This document shows positions 30,617 through 39,212 of a stretch of DNA of 39,212 nt, in pieces. The stretch is taken from positions 1 to 39,212 of the forward strand of contig JACRAM010000110.1 in the NCBI GenBank assembly GCA_016213405.1. Reading direction: 5' to 3'. The first letter of the stretch is position 1; each line of letters begins with the position of its first letter. Under the pieces are notes generated by a model. That model worked only from the letters and a program-made list of their open reading frames with translations. It was not told the origin of the DNA and searched no databases. A program made the position numbers and the translations under genes. The DNA is from Bacteroidota bacterium (GTDB lineage Bacteria > Bacteroidota > Bacteroidia > Palsa-948).

Positions 30617-30630
30617 TCGTTTTTATATCT

Positions 30631-30718
30631 GACCTTCGGTCGCAACCTACGGTTGCCTTCGGAGTCCAACGTGAATAGAAAATATTCTGCTATTCACATC
30701 CAACCCTTTCAGGGTTGA
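30631..30718. repeat. Cluster of intergenic palindromes between rluD and tRNA-Gly
   Basis: In order: GACCTTCGGTC (30631-30641), GCAACCTACGGTTGC (30642-30656), GTGAATAG...CTATTCAC (30671-30678 with 30690-30697) and CAACCCTTTCAGGGTTG. The rluD promoter must lie in or near this cluster. Confidence 0.7.
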
Positions 30719-30797
30719 ACAACTTCATCGTATAATAAAGTTTATAAATTTGCACAAAATATTCCAATCGCCTTTGAATATACTCAGGTGATTAAAA

Positions 30798-30870
<73 letters not shown>

Positions 30871-30886
30871 CTGAAAAGGAAATAAA

Positions 30887-31118
30887 GGTATAGGGTATAA
30901 GGAAGCTCTAAAAACTCAAATAACAAAAAACAAATCTCAAATAATCTCCAATGACCAAAATTCAAAATTCAAAACAATACAAAACAACTCGTTTCTGCTG
31001 TTTGTTTGACTATTTGAATTTGGAGTTTGTAATTTATTTGTCATTTGGGATTTGTATTTTTGGATTTTAGAGATGCCTATAAGAAAAATACATTCTCATC
31101 TACCCTATACCCTATACC
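30887..31118. repeat. 232-bp inverted-repeat element between tRNA-Gly and purB
   Basis: GGTATAGGGTATA (30887-30899) is the exact reverse complement of TATACCCTATACC (31106-31118). Inside, the left half (AACAAAAAACAAATCTCAAA, CCAATGACCAAAATTCAAAA) opposes the right half (TTGAATTTGGAGTTTGTAAT, TTTGTCATTTGGGATTTGTA). No coding frame is present. It fills most of the gap between tRNA-Gly and purB. Confidence 0.7.
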
Positions 31119-31127
31119 CTAAAACAC

Positions 31128-32480
31128 ATGAGCGAAAACCATACTTCCCTTTTTGCTGTTTCTCCAATTGACGGAAGATACCGCGCACAGACCAAAGAAC
31201 TCTCGGATTATTTTTCTGAATATGCTTTAATAAAGTACCGCCTGTTTGTTGAAGTGGAATATTTCATCGCTCTTTGTGAACTTCCTTTACCTCAACTGAA
31301 AGATTTCGGAAAGAAAAATTATGAAAAGCTGAGAAAAGTTTACATGGAATCCTCTCCGAAAGATGCAGAGAAGATTAAAGAGATTGAATCGGCAACAAAT
31401 CATGATATGAAAGCGGTTGAATATTTCCTCAAGGAAAAGTTTGATGCAATGAAGTTTTCCAAACATAAAGAATTCATTCATTTCGGACTAACTTCTCAGG
31501 ACATTAACAATACGGCAAATCCGCTTCTCTTCAAAGATGCCGTTAACCATGTGTACATTCCGCTTATTGAAAAAATCACTAACGACCTGAATGCACTGAG
31601 CGAAGCGTGGAAAGATATTCCCATGCTCGCACGCACGCACGGGCAGCCCGCATCTCCCACACGATTGGGAAAAGAATTAAAAGTATTTGTAGAACGACTG
31701 GCAATTCAAAAGAAACAATTAATTGAAATTCCCTTCTGCGCTAAGTTTGGCGGAGCAACCGGAAATTTTAACGCGCATCATGTAGCGTATCCGAATGTGA
31801 AATGGATAAACTTCGCCAACCGGTTTGTGAAGGAAACTCTTGGTTTGCATCGCTCTCAATACACTACTCAGATTGAGCATTACGATAATCTTGCCGCGCA
31901 GTTTGACGCCATGAAGCGCATCAACACCATCCTGATTGATTTATGCCGTGATATCTGGCTCTATGTTTCGATGAATTATTTTAAGCAGAAGATTAAGAAA
32001 GGAGAAGTGGGTTCATCGGCAATGCCTCATAAAGTAAACCCGATTGATTTTGAAAACGCGGAAGGAAATCTTGGAATTGCGAATGCCATCTTTGAACATT
32101 TGTCCGCTAAACTTCCTGTATCAAGACTGCAAAGAGATTTAACCGATTCAACTGTGCTGAGAAACATCGGAGTTCCGTTTGCCCATTCACTCATTTCTTT
32201 TAAATCTATTCTGAAAGGATTTGGAAAACTGATTGTGAACAAAGAAGCAATAGAAAAAGATTTGGAAAACAACTGGGCGGTAATTGCTGAAGCCATACAG
32301 ACAATTTTAAGAAGAGAAGGATATCCCAAACCTTACGAAGCGCTGAAAGAATTCACCCGCACTAATTCCAAATTAGGTAAAAAGGAAATCTCACACTTTA
32401 TTGATTCTCTTAAAGTGGATAAGAAAGTGAAAGAAGAGTTGAGAAAGATAACTCCGTTTAATTATACGGGCGTTAATTAA
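31128..32480 (+). CDS. purB: Adenylosuccinate lyase PurB
   Basis: 450 residues, usual for the type that starts with LFAVSPIDGRYRAQTKELSD. Family blocks are in order: HFGLTSQDINNTANPL, MLARTHGQPASPTRLGKEL and the flexible signature loop GSSAMPHKVNPIDFENAEG with the catalytic Ser. It cleaves fumarate from adenylosuccinate and from SAICAR in purine synthesis. A 232-bp inverted-repeat element ends only 9 nt before the ATG, so its promoter must lie within the element or upstream of it. The next gene begins 1 nt after the stop. Confidence 0.97.
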   Translation: MSENHTSLFAVSPIDGRYRAQTKELSDYFSEYALIKYRLFVEVEYFIALCELPLPQLKDFGKKNYEKLRKVYMESSPKDAEKIKEIESATNHDMKAVEYFLKEKFDAMKFSKHKEFIHFGLTSQDINNTANPLLFKDAVNHVYIPLIEKITNDLNALSEAWKDIPMLARTHGQPASPTRLGKELKVFVERLAIQKKQLIEIPFCAKFGGATGNFNAHHVAYPNVKWINFANRFVKETLGLHRSQYTTQIEHYDNLAAQFDAMKRINTILIDLCRDIWLYVSMNYFKQKIKKGEVGSSAMPHKVNPIDFENAEGNLGIANAIFEHLSAKLPVSRLQRDLTDSTVLRNIGVPFAHSLISFKSILKGFGKLIVNKEAIEKDLENNWAVIAEAIQTILRREGYPKPYEALKEFTRTNSKLGKKEISHFIDSLKVDKKVKEELRKITPFNYTGVN

Positions 32481-32481
32481 A

Positions 32482-33003
32482 ATGGAGCCGATTGTACTTG
32501 ACATAAAATATTCGCCTGAAGATTTACAAAAAAGCTACGAACTACATTACAAGGTCTATTATCCTGTAAGAAGTAAACTGCTCTTAATTCTCGGCATTCT
32601 CCTTATTGTTGTAGGCGGGTTATTATTCTTCATAGATTACATCAGGCAAGAAAGCGAATGGTTGTCTTGGTTTTATATCGTGCTGGGAGGATTGTCTGTT
32701 GTTTATCATTTCTGGAAAATAAGCACCATGGGAAAAAAGATGTTCAGGCGAATGCCGGATTTTCAGGCATCACATAATTTCATTATCAATGATGCGGGTG
32801 TAAATGGAAAAAGCGCTACCATGTCATCGGAAGTGAAGTGGGAACATTACAAGGAAGCTGTTTTGGCAAGTGAAATGATTCTCCTTTATATAAATCCATT
32901 CAGGTTTAATATTTTTCCAAAAAAGTTTTTCAAGAATGGTGAGTTTGAAAAGCTGAAGGAAATAGTAATCAGTAAAGTGAAGCCGATAAGACAACTCAAA
33001 TAA
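32482..33003 (+). CDS. YcxB-like membrane protein
   Basis: 173 residues. Two membrane segments near the N-terminus (LLLILGILLIVVGGLLFFI; WLSWFYIVLGGLSVVYHFW) precede a cytoplasmic domain with the YcxB-like pattern: FIINDAGVNGKSATMSSEVK, WEHYKEAVLASEMILLYINP, IFPKKFF. The function of this family is unknown. It starts 1 nt after purB and shares its transcript. A terminator follows. Confidence 0.8.
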   Translation: MEPIVLDIKYSPEDLQKSYELHYKVYYPVRSKLLLILGILLIVVGGLLFFIDYIRQESEWLSWFYIVLGGLSVVYHFWKISTMGKKMFRRMPDFQASHNFIINDAGVNGKSATMSSEVKWEHYKEAVLASEMILLYINPFRFNIFPKKFFKNGEFEKLKEIVISKVKPIRQLK

Positions 33004-33034
33004 AAAGGCAGACGTTTTTTTCATCTGCCCTTTG
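33004..33034. terminator. Terminator between convergent YcxB-like gene and clpC
   Basis: GGCAGA (33007-33012) pairs with TCTGCC (33024-33029), with A-rich and T-rich sides (AAAA before, CTTTG after) extending the stem with one bulge. It can serve both converging genes. Confidence 0.6.
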
Positions 33035-33056
33035 TTTCTAATTTATTACTTGAAAT

Positions 33057-35624
33057 TTATTCTTCTTTCTTCTTCGTCTTTTTTCCTGTTCCGATTTTTC
33101 CATCGGAATCTTTCGGCTTCACCACTTTTATAGTTGCTTCTTCCGCTCCTTTTTCATAGTCAATTTCAATGGTGTCGCCTTCAGCAGCGCCTGCATTGAT
33201 GATTTCTTCCGCAAGAGGGTCTTCAATATATTTCTGAATCGCACGCTTGAGCGGGCGGGCTCCGTATTGAGTATCAAATCCTTTGTCAACTATGAAATCC
33301 TTAGCGGCTTCTGTCACTTTGATAGTAAAGTTCAGCGTGCCAACGCGCTTATAAAGTTTATCCAGTTCCACTTCAATAATCTTATGGATGTGCTCCTTGG
33401 TGAGTGAATTGAACACCACCACATCATCAATGCGATTCAGAAACTCAGGAGCAAAACTTTTCTTCAGCGCTCCTTCAATCACTCCTTTGGCAAAACCATC
33501 AGCAGAAACATTTTTTGCCGCAGTGGCAAAACCAACTCCCTGTCCGAAATCTTTTAACTGGCGTGTGCCGATGTTAGAGGTCATGATGATGATGGCGTTT
33601 TTGAAATCTACTTTTCTTCCGAGAGAATCGGTGAGCTGTCCGTCATCCAGCACTTGCAAAAGAAGATTGAACACATCAGGGTGTGCTTTTTCAATTTCAT
33701 CAAGCAGGATGATGGAGTAGGGCTTGCGCCTTACTTTTTCCGTAAGTTGTCCGCCTTCTTCATAGCCGATATAGCCGGGAGGCGCTCCTATCAAACGAGA
33801 CACGGCAAACTTCTCCATGTATTCGCTCATGTCAATACGAATCATCGCATCATCGGCATCAAACAAATATTTTGAAAGTTCTTTAGCCAGTTGGGTTTTT
33901 CCTACACCGGTTGGTCCAAGGAAAATGAACGAACCGATTGGTTTGTTCGGATCTTTCAGCCCGGCACGATTGCGCTGAATAGCTTTCACTACTTTTTTAA
34001 TGGCTGCTTCCTGTCCGATAACTTTGTCCTGCAATGCTTCGTTCATATTTACAAGACGTGAACTTTCCTTCTGCGCGATGCGCTGAACCGGAACTCCGGT
34101 CATCATAGCCACCACTTCAGCTACATTATCTTCTGTAACCACCTGCCGGTGCGTTTTGGTATCTTCTTCCCAAGCTTTCTTTGCAACTTCTAATTGTTCC
34201 AGCAATTGTCTTTCAATATCGCGGAGGCGTGCCGCTTCTTCAAACTTCTGGCTTTTCACCACTTTGCTTTTCTGATCCTTTATTTCTTCCATCTTCTTCT
34301 CTATCTCAAGAACATTTTCAGGAACTTTGATGTTGATGATGTGAATTCTTGAACCTGATTCATCCAAGGCATCAATCGCTTTGTCAGGAAGATTTCTGTC
34401 AGACATATAGCGCGTAGTAAGATTCACGCACGCTTTAATAGCATCATCTGTATAGGTAACATTATGATGGTCTTCGTATTTTGATTTAATGTTGTGAAGT
34501 ATCTGAATGGTTTCATCCACAGAAGTAGGTTCAATCATCACGCGCTGAAACCTGCGGTCAAGCGCTCCGTCTTTTTCAATGTACTGGCGATACTCGTCTA
34601 AAGTGGTTGCTCCAATGCACTGAATTTCTCCTCTTGCAAGAGCGGGCTTAAACATGTTGGATGCGTCAAGCGAACCGGACGCACCGCCTGCTCCTATAAT
34701 TGTGTGAATCTCGTCAATGAACAAAATCACATCGGGTGATTTTTCCAATTCATTCATTACCGCTTTCATTCGTTCTTCAAACTGACCGCGATATTTAGTC
34801 CCCGCTACCAGTGACGCAAGGTCGAGCATCACAACACGCTTGTTGAATAACACGCGTGATACTTTGCGCTGAGTAATCCGGAGCGCAAGACCTTCTACAA
34901 TTGCTGATTTACCGACTCCCGGTTCTCCTATGAGAATCGGGTTGTTCTTTTTTCTGCGGCTGAGAATCTGAGAAACCCGTTCAATTTCTTTTTCTCTTCC
35001 CACAATAGGGTCGAGGCGGCCTTCTTCTGCCGCTTTGGTTAAATCTCTTCCGAAATTATCAAGCACAGGAGTTTTTGAACGCGATTCGCCACCGCCTTTC
35101 TTCGGATTGCTTCCGTAGGATGTATCATCATCGTCATCATCTGCCTGTGTGGGAAATTCTGCTTTAGGATCAAATAAAGGGGATTCCGGATTCATTGTTT
35201 CTAATTTTTCTTTTACCACTTCATAATCCACATTGAATTTATGAAGTGATTTGGTTGCTATGCTGTCATTATCTTTTAATATGGCTAACAAAAGATGTTC
35301 CGTTCCAATCAATTCGCTTTTCAGTTCTCTCGCTTCCAAATGCGTGAATTTGATGGCGCGCTCCGCCTGTTTCACCAATTGTATGTTCTGTAATTTGAAA
35401 GTGCTTTTCTTGCCGGGTGTGGCAATGGATATTTCAAGTTCTTTCCTCAGATCAGAAAGATTGATGTTCAGGTCTTTCAGTATCTTAATTGCCTTGCCAG
35501 TTCCTTCACGTATCATTCCTAATAAAAGATGCTCAGGTCCGATGTAGGAATGACCTAAACGGAGAGCCTCCTCTCTGCTGAAAGAAAGGACATCTTTTAC
35601 TCGCTGTGAGAATTTCGCTTCCAT
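33057..35624 (-). CDS. clpC: ATP-dependent Clp protease ATP-binding subunit ClpC
   Basis: 855 residues. Two Clp-N repeats at the start (FSREEALRLGHSYIGPEHLL; FTHLEARELKSELIGTEHLL), an acidic linker (DDDDDDTSYG), AAA module 1 (Walker A GEPGVGKS near residue 228; ILFIDEIHTIIGAG), a middle region with the UVR-type motif FEEAARLRDIERQLLEQL, AAA module 2 (GPTGVGKT near residue 570; LLDEIEKAHPDVFNLLLQ) and a C-terminal Clp-D2-small domain (TQYGARPLKRAIQKYIEDPL). ClpC unfolds proteins and feeds ClpP. No CIRCE or mcsAB-like genes are seen. A repeat-rich 349-bp gap follows upstream of the start. Confidence 0.97.
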   Translation of the reverse strand: MEAKFSQRVKDVLSFSREEALRLGHSYIGPEHLLLGMIREGTGKAIKILKDLNINLSDLRKELEISIATPGKKSTFKLQNIQLVKQAERAIKFTHLEARELKSELIGTEHLLLAILKDNDSIATKSLHKFNVDYEVVKEKLETMNPESPLFDPKAEFPTQADDDDDDTSYGSNPKKGGGESRSKTPVLDNFGRDLTKAAEEGRLDPIVGREKEIERVSQILSRRKKNNPILIGEPGVGKSAIVEGLALRITQRKVSRVLFNKRVVMLDLASLVAGTKYRGQFEERMKAVMNELEKSPDVILFIDEIHTIIGAGGASGSLDASNMFKPALARGEIQCIGATTLDEYRQYIEKDGALDRRFQRVMIEPTSVDETIQILHNIKSKYEDHHNVTYTDDAIKACVNLTTRYMSDRNLPDKAIDALDESGSRIHIINIKVPENVLEIEKKMEEIKDQKSKVVKSQKFEEAARLRDIERQLLEQLEVAKKAWEEDTKTHRQVVTEDNVAEVVAMMTGVPVQRIAQKESSRLVNMNEALQDKVIGQEAAIKKVVKAIQRNRAGLKDPNKPIGSFIFLGPTGVGKTQLAKELSKYLFDADDAMIRIDMSEYMEKFAVSRLIGAPPGYIGYEEGGQLTEKVRRKPYSIILLDEIEKAHPDVFNLLLQVLDDGQLTDSLGRKVDFKNAIIIMTSNIGTRQLKDFGQGVGFATAAKNVSADGFAKGVIEGALKKSFAPEFLNRIDDVVVFNSLTKEHIHKIIEVELDKLYKRVGTLNFTIKVTEAAKDFIVDKGFDTQYGARPLKRAIQKYIEDPLAEEIINAGAAEGDTIEIDYEKGAEEATIKVVKPKDSDGKIGTGKKTKKKEE

Positions 35625-35656
35625 AGGTTTTGAGAGTATGATGTTTTTATCTCGCT

Positions 35657-35755
35657 GATGGTTGCATGGGTTTACCCCGTTGGATTTTACTTTTAGTTCT
35701 TTTTATTACGTAATTTACTAAAGACATCCTACGGGGTTTAACGCTTGTCATGGTT
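35657..35755. repeat. Inverted-repeat element upstream of clpC
   Basis: GTTTACCCCGTTGGAT (35670-35685) opposes ATCCTACGGGGTTTAAC (35726-35742) with few mismatches; outer GATGGTTGCATGG and TCATGGTTG add further similarity. The rest of the 35625-35973 gap holds AT-rich DNA and the left repeat of the four-helix-bundle cassette. Confidence 0.6.
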
Positions 35756-35925
35756 GAAATGTTACGTCTGCTCAAAAATAAACATATTCACACAGGTCAA
35801 ATGTATATTTCGCAACGTCACCTATCCCGTCAAAAGCAAGCATATTTTCCAACATGAAAATGTTCATAATTAAAGGGTTTGGAGTATATTTATCGCATGG
35901 ATAAATCGGTTATTTTCACAGCAAA

Positions 35926-35957
35926 AGTTTACTGTTTTCTGTTTACAGTTTACAGTT
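35926..35957. repeat. Left flanking repeat of the four-helix-bundle cassette
   Basis: Made of iterations of TTTACTGTTTTCTG and TTTACAG. It opposes the repeats at 36374-36405 and 36432-36459, which carry ACAGAAAACTGTAAAC and ACAGAAAACCGTAAACC. Confidence 0.65.
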
Positions 35958-35973
35958 CAATACAAGATACAAA

Positions 35974-36375
35974 ATGGCAAGTTTCAAACGGTTTGAAGAC
36001 ATAGAAGCGTGGAAGTTAGCGCGAGAAATATCAAAAGAAATTTATAAAGTTTCCGGTATCGGAATATTTGCCAGAGATTTTGAGTTAAAAAATCAGGCAC
36101 GAGCGTCATCCGGTTCTATGATGGATAATATCGCGGAAGGATTTGGCAGAGGAGGCAAAAATGAATTTGTTCAGTTTCTTACAATAGCAAAAGGTTCTGC
36201 TGAAGAATTGAAGTCGCAATTGTATCGTTCATTAGATAATGAATATATCTCTGAAAGCATATTTGAAAACATATACACAAAAACAGATACTTATAGCAAA
36301 ATGACAGCTGGTTTAATTTCATATTTAAACCAATCATCCATCAAAGGAGAAAAGTTCAAGAATAGAGTAAACTAA
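35974..36375 (+). CDS. Four-helix-bundle protein (S23 / 23S rRNA intervening-sequence family)
   Basis: 133 residues, the family's usual length. The start FKRFEDIEAWKLAREISKEI, then FELKNQARASSGSMMDNIAE, the hallmark IAEGFGRGGKNEFVQFLTIA and KGSAEELKSQLYRSLD define the S23/four-helix-bundle family, related to proteins encoded in 23S rRNA intervening sequences and to Avd of diversity-generating retroelements. The mode of action is not established; a ring-shaped nucleic-acid-binding oligomer is known for Avd. No rRNA or reverse transcriptase is nearby. The gene is boxed by inverted repeats of a CAGTTTACAG type, and the right repeat begins at its stop codon, so gene and repeats look like one inserted cassette between clpC and gyrA. 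Confidence 0.9.
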   Translation: MASFKRFEDIEAWKLAREISKEIYKVSGIGIFARDFELKNQARASSGSMMDNIAEGFGRGGKNEFVQFLTIAKGSAEELKSQLYRSLDNEYISESIFENIYTKTDTYSKMTAGLISYLNQSSIKGEKFKNRVN

Positions 36376-36459
36376 CCAAAAACAGAAAACTGTAAACTGA
36401 AAACTCTTTTAGTATAATTGGCTGTTGAACCGTAGACAGAAAACCGTAAACCGTAAACC
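36374..36459. repeat. Right flanking repeats of the four-helix-bundle cassette
   Basis: Two related copies: ACCAAAAACAGAAAACTGTA onward (36374-36405) and GTAGACAGAAAACCGTAAAC onward (36432-36459). Both are inverted relative to the left repeat at 35926-35957. The second ends 8 nt before the gyrA start. Confidence 0.65.
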
Positions 36460-36467
36460 TTTTTTGT

Positions 36468-38993
36468 ATGGCTGAAGACAAAATCATTAACGTAAATATT
36501 GAAGATGAAATGAAGGTTGCCTACATTGATTATTCAATGTCGGTGATCGTATCGCGCGCGCTTCCCGATGTGCGTGACGGATTCAAACCCGTGCACCGCA
36601 GAGTTCTTTATGGAATGCAGGACTTAGGTGTATTCTCCAACCGCCCCTATAAAAAGAGTGCCAGGATTGTCGGAGAAGTTTTAGGCAAATACCATCCGCA
36701 TGGAGATTCATCTGTGTATGATACCATGGTGCGCATGGCTCAGCCATGGTCGTTGCGATATCCGTTGGTTGACGGACAAGGCAACTACGGTTCTGTGGAT
36801 GGAGATCCTCCGGCAGCCATGCGTTACACCGAAGCGAGAATGAAAAAGATAGCGGAGGAAATGCTTGCTGATATTGAAAAAGATACCGTTGACTTCCGCC
36901 CGAACTTTGATGATTCGTTGACTGAGCCAACTGTTCTTCCTACACGAATTCCGAATCTGCTTGTGAATGGCGCTTCAGGCATTGCAGTGGGAATGGCAAC
37001 CAACATGCCACCGCATAACCTCACAGAAATAGTTAACGCCACCATCGCTTACATTGATAACCGCGACATTACGGTGGATGATCTGATGAAATTTGTAAAA
37101 GCTCCCGACTTTCCTACAGGAGGAATTATTTACGGATTCGAAGGCGTGAAAGAAGCATTCCATACCGGAAGAGGAAGAGTGGTGATGCGTGCCAAGTATG
37201 AAATTGAAGAACATAAAGGAAGAGAGCGCATTATCGTTTCAGAGATTCCGTACATGATCAATAAAGCCAAGCTGATTGAAGACACCGCAAATCTTATTTC
37301 AGATAAAGTGATTGAAGGCATTTCAGATATCCGCGATGAATCCGACAGAGACGGAATGCGCATAGTATATGAACTGAAAAAAGATGCCATTTCAAAAGTG
37401 GTGGTCAATAATCTTTTTAAGCGCACAGAACTTCAGTCCAGTTTCAGCGTGAACAATGTGGCACTCATAAACGGAAGACCGCAGTTATTAAATCTCAAGC
37501 ATCTCATAGCAAGTTTTGTCGAGTTCAGGCACGAGGTGGTGGTGCGCAGAACCAAATTTGAATTAGCCGAAGCGGAAAAGCGCGCTCATATATTAGAAGG
37601 ATATTTAATTGCGATTGATAATTTAGATGAAGTCATTAAAATCATACGTGCGGCTAAAACTCCTGATGAGGCAAAAACAGGATTGATTGCCCGTTTTAAA
37701 TTCAGCGAAGAGCAGGCAAAAGCCATTCTTGAATTACGCCTGAGAGTTCTCACCGGACTTGAGCGCGACAAGATACGTGCCGAGTACGAAGACCTGATGA
37801 AAATGATTGCGTTCTTAAAAGATGTTCTGGGCGATGAAATTCTCCGCTATGAAATTATCAAGAACGAACTCAATGAAGTAAAAGAAAAATACGGTGACGA
37901 GCGCAGAACCGAAGTGGTGTATGCGGCTGACGAGATGAACATGGAAGCGCTTATCCCCGATGAAAAAGTGGTAGTTACCATTTCTCACATGGGCTACATC
38001 AAGCGCACCGATTTAAAGGAATACCGCAAGCAGGGGAGGGGAGGCAAAGGTTCAAAAGGAAGCGCCACCCGCGAAGAAGATTTTCTCGAACACATGTTTG
38101 TTGCCAGCACGCATAATTATCTTTTGTTCTTCACCGAAAAAGGAAGATGCTTCTGGCTCAGGTGCTATGAAATTCCCGAAGGAACAAAAACAACAAAAGG
38201 CAGAGCACTTCAAAACGTAATTCAAATTCCGCCCGATGATAAAGTGAAGGCGTTTGTTAACGTGAAATCAATTACGGATGCGGAATACATCAATAATCAT
38301 TTCGTGGTGATGTGCACCCAACAAGGCACCATCAAGAAAACCACGCTTGAACAATATTCACGCCCGCGCGCGAATGGAATTCATGCCATAAAAATTGACG
38401 AAGAAGCAAAAGATGTATTGATAGCAGCAAAGCTTACAGACGGAAAATCTGAAATAATGATTGCCCTTAAATCAGGAAAAGCCGTTCGCTTCCCTGAAGG
38501 AAAAATTCGCCCAAGCGGAAGAACAGCAGCCGGAGTGCGCGGAATCAGATTGAATGAAGAAATGAAAGACGATAAAGTGATAGGAATGATTTGTATAAAA
38601 CATCTTGAGCAAACCGTATTGGTAGTTTCTGAAAAAGGTTATGGCAAGCGCACACCGGTGGATGAATACCGAATAACAAACAGAGGAGGAAAAGGAGTGC
38701 GCACCATCAACATCACAGAGAAGACAGGCAACCTCATAGCCATACGCGATGTAACGGATAAAGACGACCTGATGATTATCACCACCAACGGAATCACTAT
38801 TCGCATGGCAGTTTCTGATCTCAAAGAAAAAGGAAGAGCCACTCAGGGCGTGCGTGTGATTGATTTAGCGGATGGAGATGAAATTGCAGCCGTGGCAAAA
38901 GTGGATGTGGAAGCGCAGGAGGAAAACGGAAATGAAACCCCTTCGGCAAATCCTCCAGCTCCTGAAAATCCAACGGAAGAAAGTCCAAGTTAA
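36468..38993 (+). CDS. gyrA: DNA gyrase subunit A
   Basis: 841 residues. The N-terminal breakage-reunion domain has [32 protein letters not shown] and the catalytic Tyr120 in [10 protein letters not shown]. The quinolone region [10 protein letters not shown] keeps Ser81 and Asp85 (equivalent to E. coli Ser83 and Asp87), the drug-sensitive state at those two sites. The C-terminal DNA-wrapping propeller has the GyrA box ([11 protein letters not shown]), which separates it from ParC. The tail is acidic and Pro-rich ([15 protein letters not shown]). Its 5' region has been overwritten up to 8 nt before the ATG by repeats of the four-helix-bundle cassette, so its promoter must lie inside or beyond them. 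Confidence 0.97.
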   Translation: MAEDKIINVNIEDEMKVAYIDYSMSVIVSRALPDVRDGFKPVHRRVLYGMQDLGVFSNRPYKKSARIVGEVLGKYHPHGDSSVYDTMVRMAQPWSLRYPLVDGQGNYGSVDGDPPAAMRYTEARMKKIAEEMLADIEKDTVDFRPNFDDSLTEPTVLPTRIPNLLVNGASGIAVGMATNMPPHNLTEIVNATIAYIDNRDITVDDLMKFVKAPDFPTGGIIYGFEGVKEAFHTGRGRVVMRAKYEIEEHKGRERIIVSEIPYMINKAKLIEDTANLISDKVIEGISDIRDESDRDGMRIVYELKKDAISKVVVNNLFKRTELQSSFSVNNVALINGRPQLLNLKHLIASFVEFRHEVVVRRTKFELAEAEKRAHILEGYLIAIDNLDEVIKIIRAAKTPDEAKTGLIARFKFSEEQAKAILELRLRVLTGLERDKIRAEYEDLMKMIAFLKDVLGDEILRYEIIKNELNEVKEKYGDERRTEVVYAADEMNMEALIPDEKVVVTISHMGYIKRTDLKEYRKQGRGGKGSKGSATREEDFLEHMFVASTHNYLLFFTEKGRCFWLRCYEIPEGTKTTKGRALQNVIQIPPDDKVKAFVNVKSITDAEYINNHFVVMCTQQGTIKKTTLEQYSRPRANGIHAIKIDEEAKDVLIAAKLTDGKSEIMIALKSGKAVRFPEGKIRPSGRTAAGVRGIRLNEEMKDDKVIGMICIKHLEQTVLVVSEKGYGKRTPVDEYRITNRGGKGVRTINITEKTGNLIAIRDVTDKDDLMIITTNGITIRMAVSDLKEKGRATQGVRVIDLADGDEIAAVAKVDVEAQEENGNETPSANPPAPENPTEESPS

Positions 38994-38999
38994 GCAATA

Positions 39000-39023
39000 T
39001 CGAATACTGAATAAAGAATAATA
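39000..39023. repeat. Intergenic copy of the repeat found in the OstA signal peptide
   Basis: Reads as CGAATACTGAATAAAGAATA, close to the array at 19788-19829. Confidence 0.5.
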
Positions 39024-39084
39024 GACATTATTCCGAATAAGGGTTTATGTGCTTGATTTTAGATATATTACCAATGAAAAAAAT

Positions 39085-39130
39085 CTTTAACACAGAGAAC
39101 ACTGAGCAGACAGATTCTGTGTTATCTCCA
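39085..39130. repeat. Intergenic 'ACACAGAGAACACTGAG' repeat with hairpin
   Basis: AACACAGAGAACACTGAGCA is similar to the CGCAGAGAACGCTGAG arm of the element at 20803. AACACAGA pairs with TCTGTGTT downstream. It lies in the 3' tail of the window, which has no gene. Confidence 0.5.
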
Positions 39131-39179
39131 AATTTTTTTTGAAGATTTTTATATACTATTTCACTATTTAAAACTTTTC

Positions 39180-39187
39180 TATTTTTG
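39180..39187 (+). promoter_or_regulatory. Possible -7 box for a gene beyond the window end
   Basis: TATTTTTG matches TAnnTTTG. No start codon follows before the window ends, so the gene it would serve cannot be seen. Confidence 0.35.
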
Positions 39188-39212
39188 CCCTTGCAAGACC
39201 AATTTAATTTCT

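Noticed and set aside
35974-36375. Diversity-generating retroelement accessory gene (Avd)
   Set aside because: No reverse transcriptase and no recognisable template/variable repeat pair lies in the window; only the fold family is shared.
35974-36375. 23S rRNA intervening sequence
   Set aside because: The gene sits between clpC and gyrA and no rRNA sequence is adjacent.
36690-36740. Quinolone-resistance change in GyrA
   Set aside because: Ser81 and Asp85, equivalent to the usual mutated sites, are both the sensitive residues.

Overview
The window reads as a chromosome segment of a Bacteroidota bacterium, probably an uncultured lineage. The signs are type IX secretion (T9SS) C-terminal sorting domains, TAnnTTTG-type -7 promoter boxes, A-rich leaders in place of Shine-Dalgarno sites, ECF sigma / 'FKVPENYFD' membrane protein modules, a DPP-IV-like S9 peptidase, lpxB/OstA (an outer membrane) and moderate-to-low GC. 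I cannot name a genus. Most of the window is housekeeping DNA with almost no classical mobile genes.

Layout. 1-4143: a run of secreted or surface proteins (end of one T9SS cargo gene, a second T9SS cargo, an EGF-like lipoprotein, an unknown secreted protein, a Kelch-type T9SS cargo) closed by a terminator. 4310-7138: a TPR membrane protein followed by a membrane-anchored SpoIIE-type phosphatase. 7208-9854: cobalamin riboswitch and a BtuB-like TonB receptor. 9858-12081: surE, a small membrane protein and lpxB, overlapping by 4 nt at each junction. 12078-14663 (minus): small membrane proteins and an ECF sigma / membrane protein / Spy-like trio. 14798-17988: recN, fabI and an outer-membrane-type protein. 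18005-18204: tRNA-Pro(CGG) and tRNA-Leu(GAG). 18275-20378 (minus): OstA-like protein and a small coiled-coil protein. 20379-21123: gene-poor stretch with a decayed heptad-repeat array and an inverted-repeat element. 21124-22485: a seven-repeat beta-propeller T9SS cargo. 22486-25875 (minus): DPP-IV-like peptidase and a DUF3089 hydrolase. 25941-29553: FAD-linked oxidase and a full-length TPR-SpoIIE protein. 29543-30616 (minus): rluD. 30798-33003: tRNA-Gly(GCC), purB, YcxB-like protein. 33057-35624 (minus): clpC. 35974-36375: four-helix-bundle protein. 36468-38993: gyrA.

The most unusual property is the amount of palindromic or tandem repeat DNA, both between genes and in frame inside ordinary genes. 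At least nine protein-coding regions carry a stretch that looks like intergenic repeat DNA translated as extra peptide: a T9SS tail (9-37), the OstA signal peptide (19788-19829), a second T9SS tail (22358-22392), three places in the DPP-IV gene, the C-terminus of the DUF3089 protein, the FAD oxidase and RluD. The copies in DPP-IV (23155-23232) and RluD (30143-30210) share the same build: two hairpin arms in inverted orientation around an A-rich spacer. That makes them members of one family, analogous in behaviour to the Rickettsia palindromic elements. Other candidates for novelty are a four-helix-bundle gene boxed by inverted repeats upstream of gyrA, a 161-bp inverted-repeat element flanked by 8-bp direct repeats, and a 21-nt array that keeps one reading frame with CAA-to-TAA stops.
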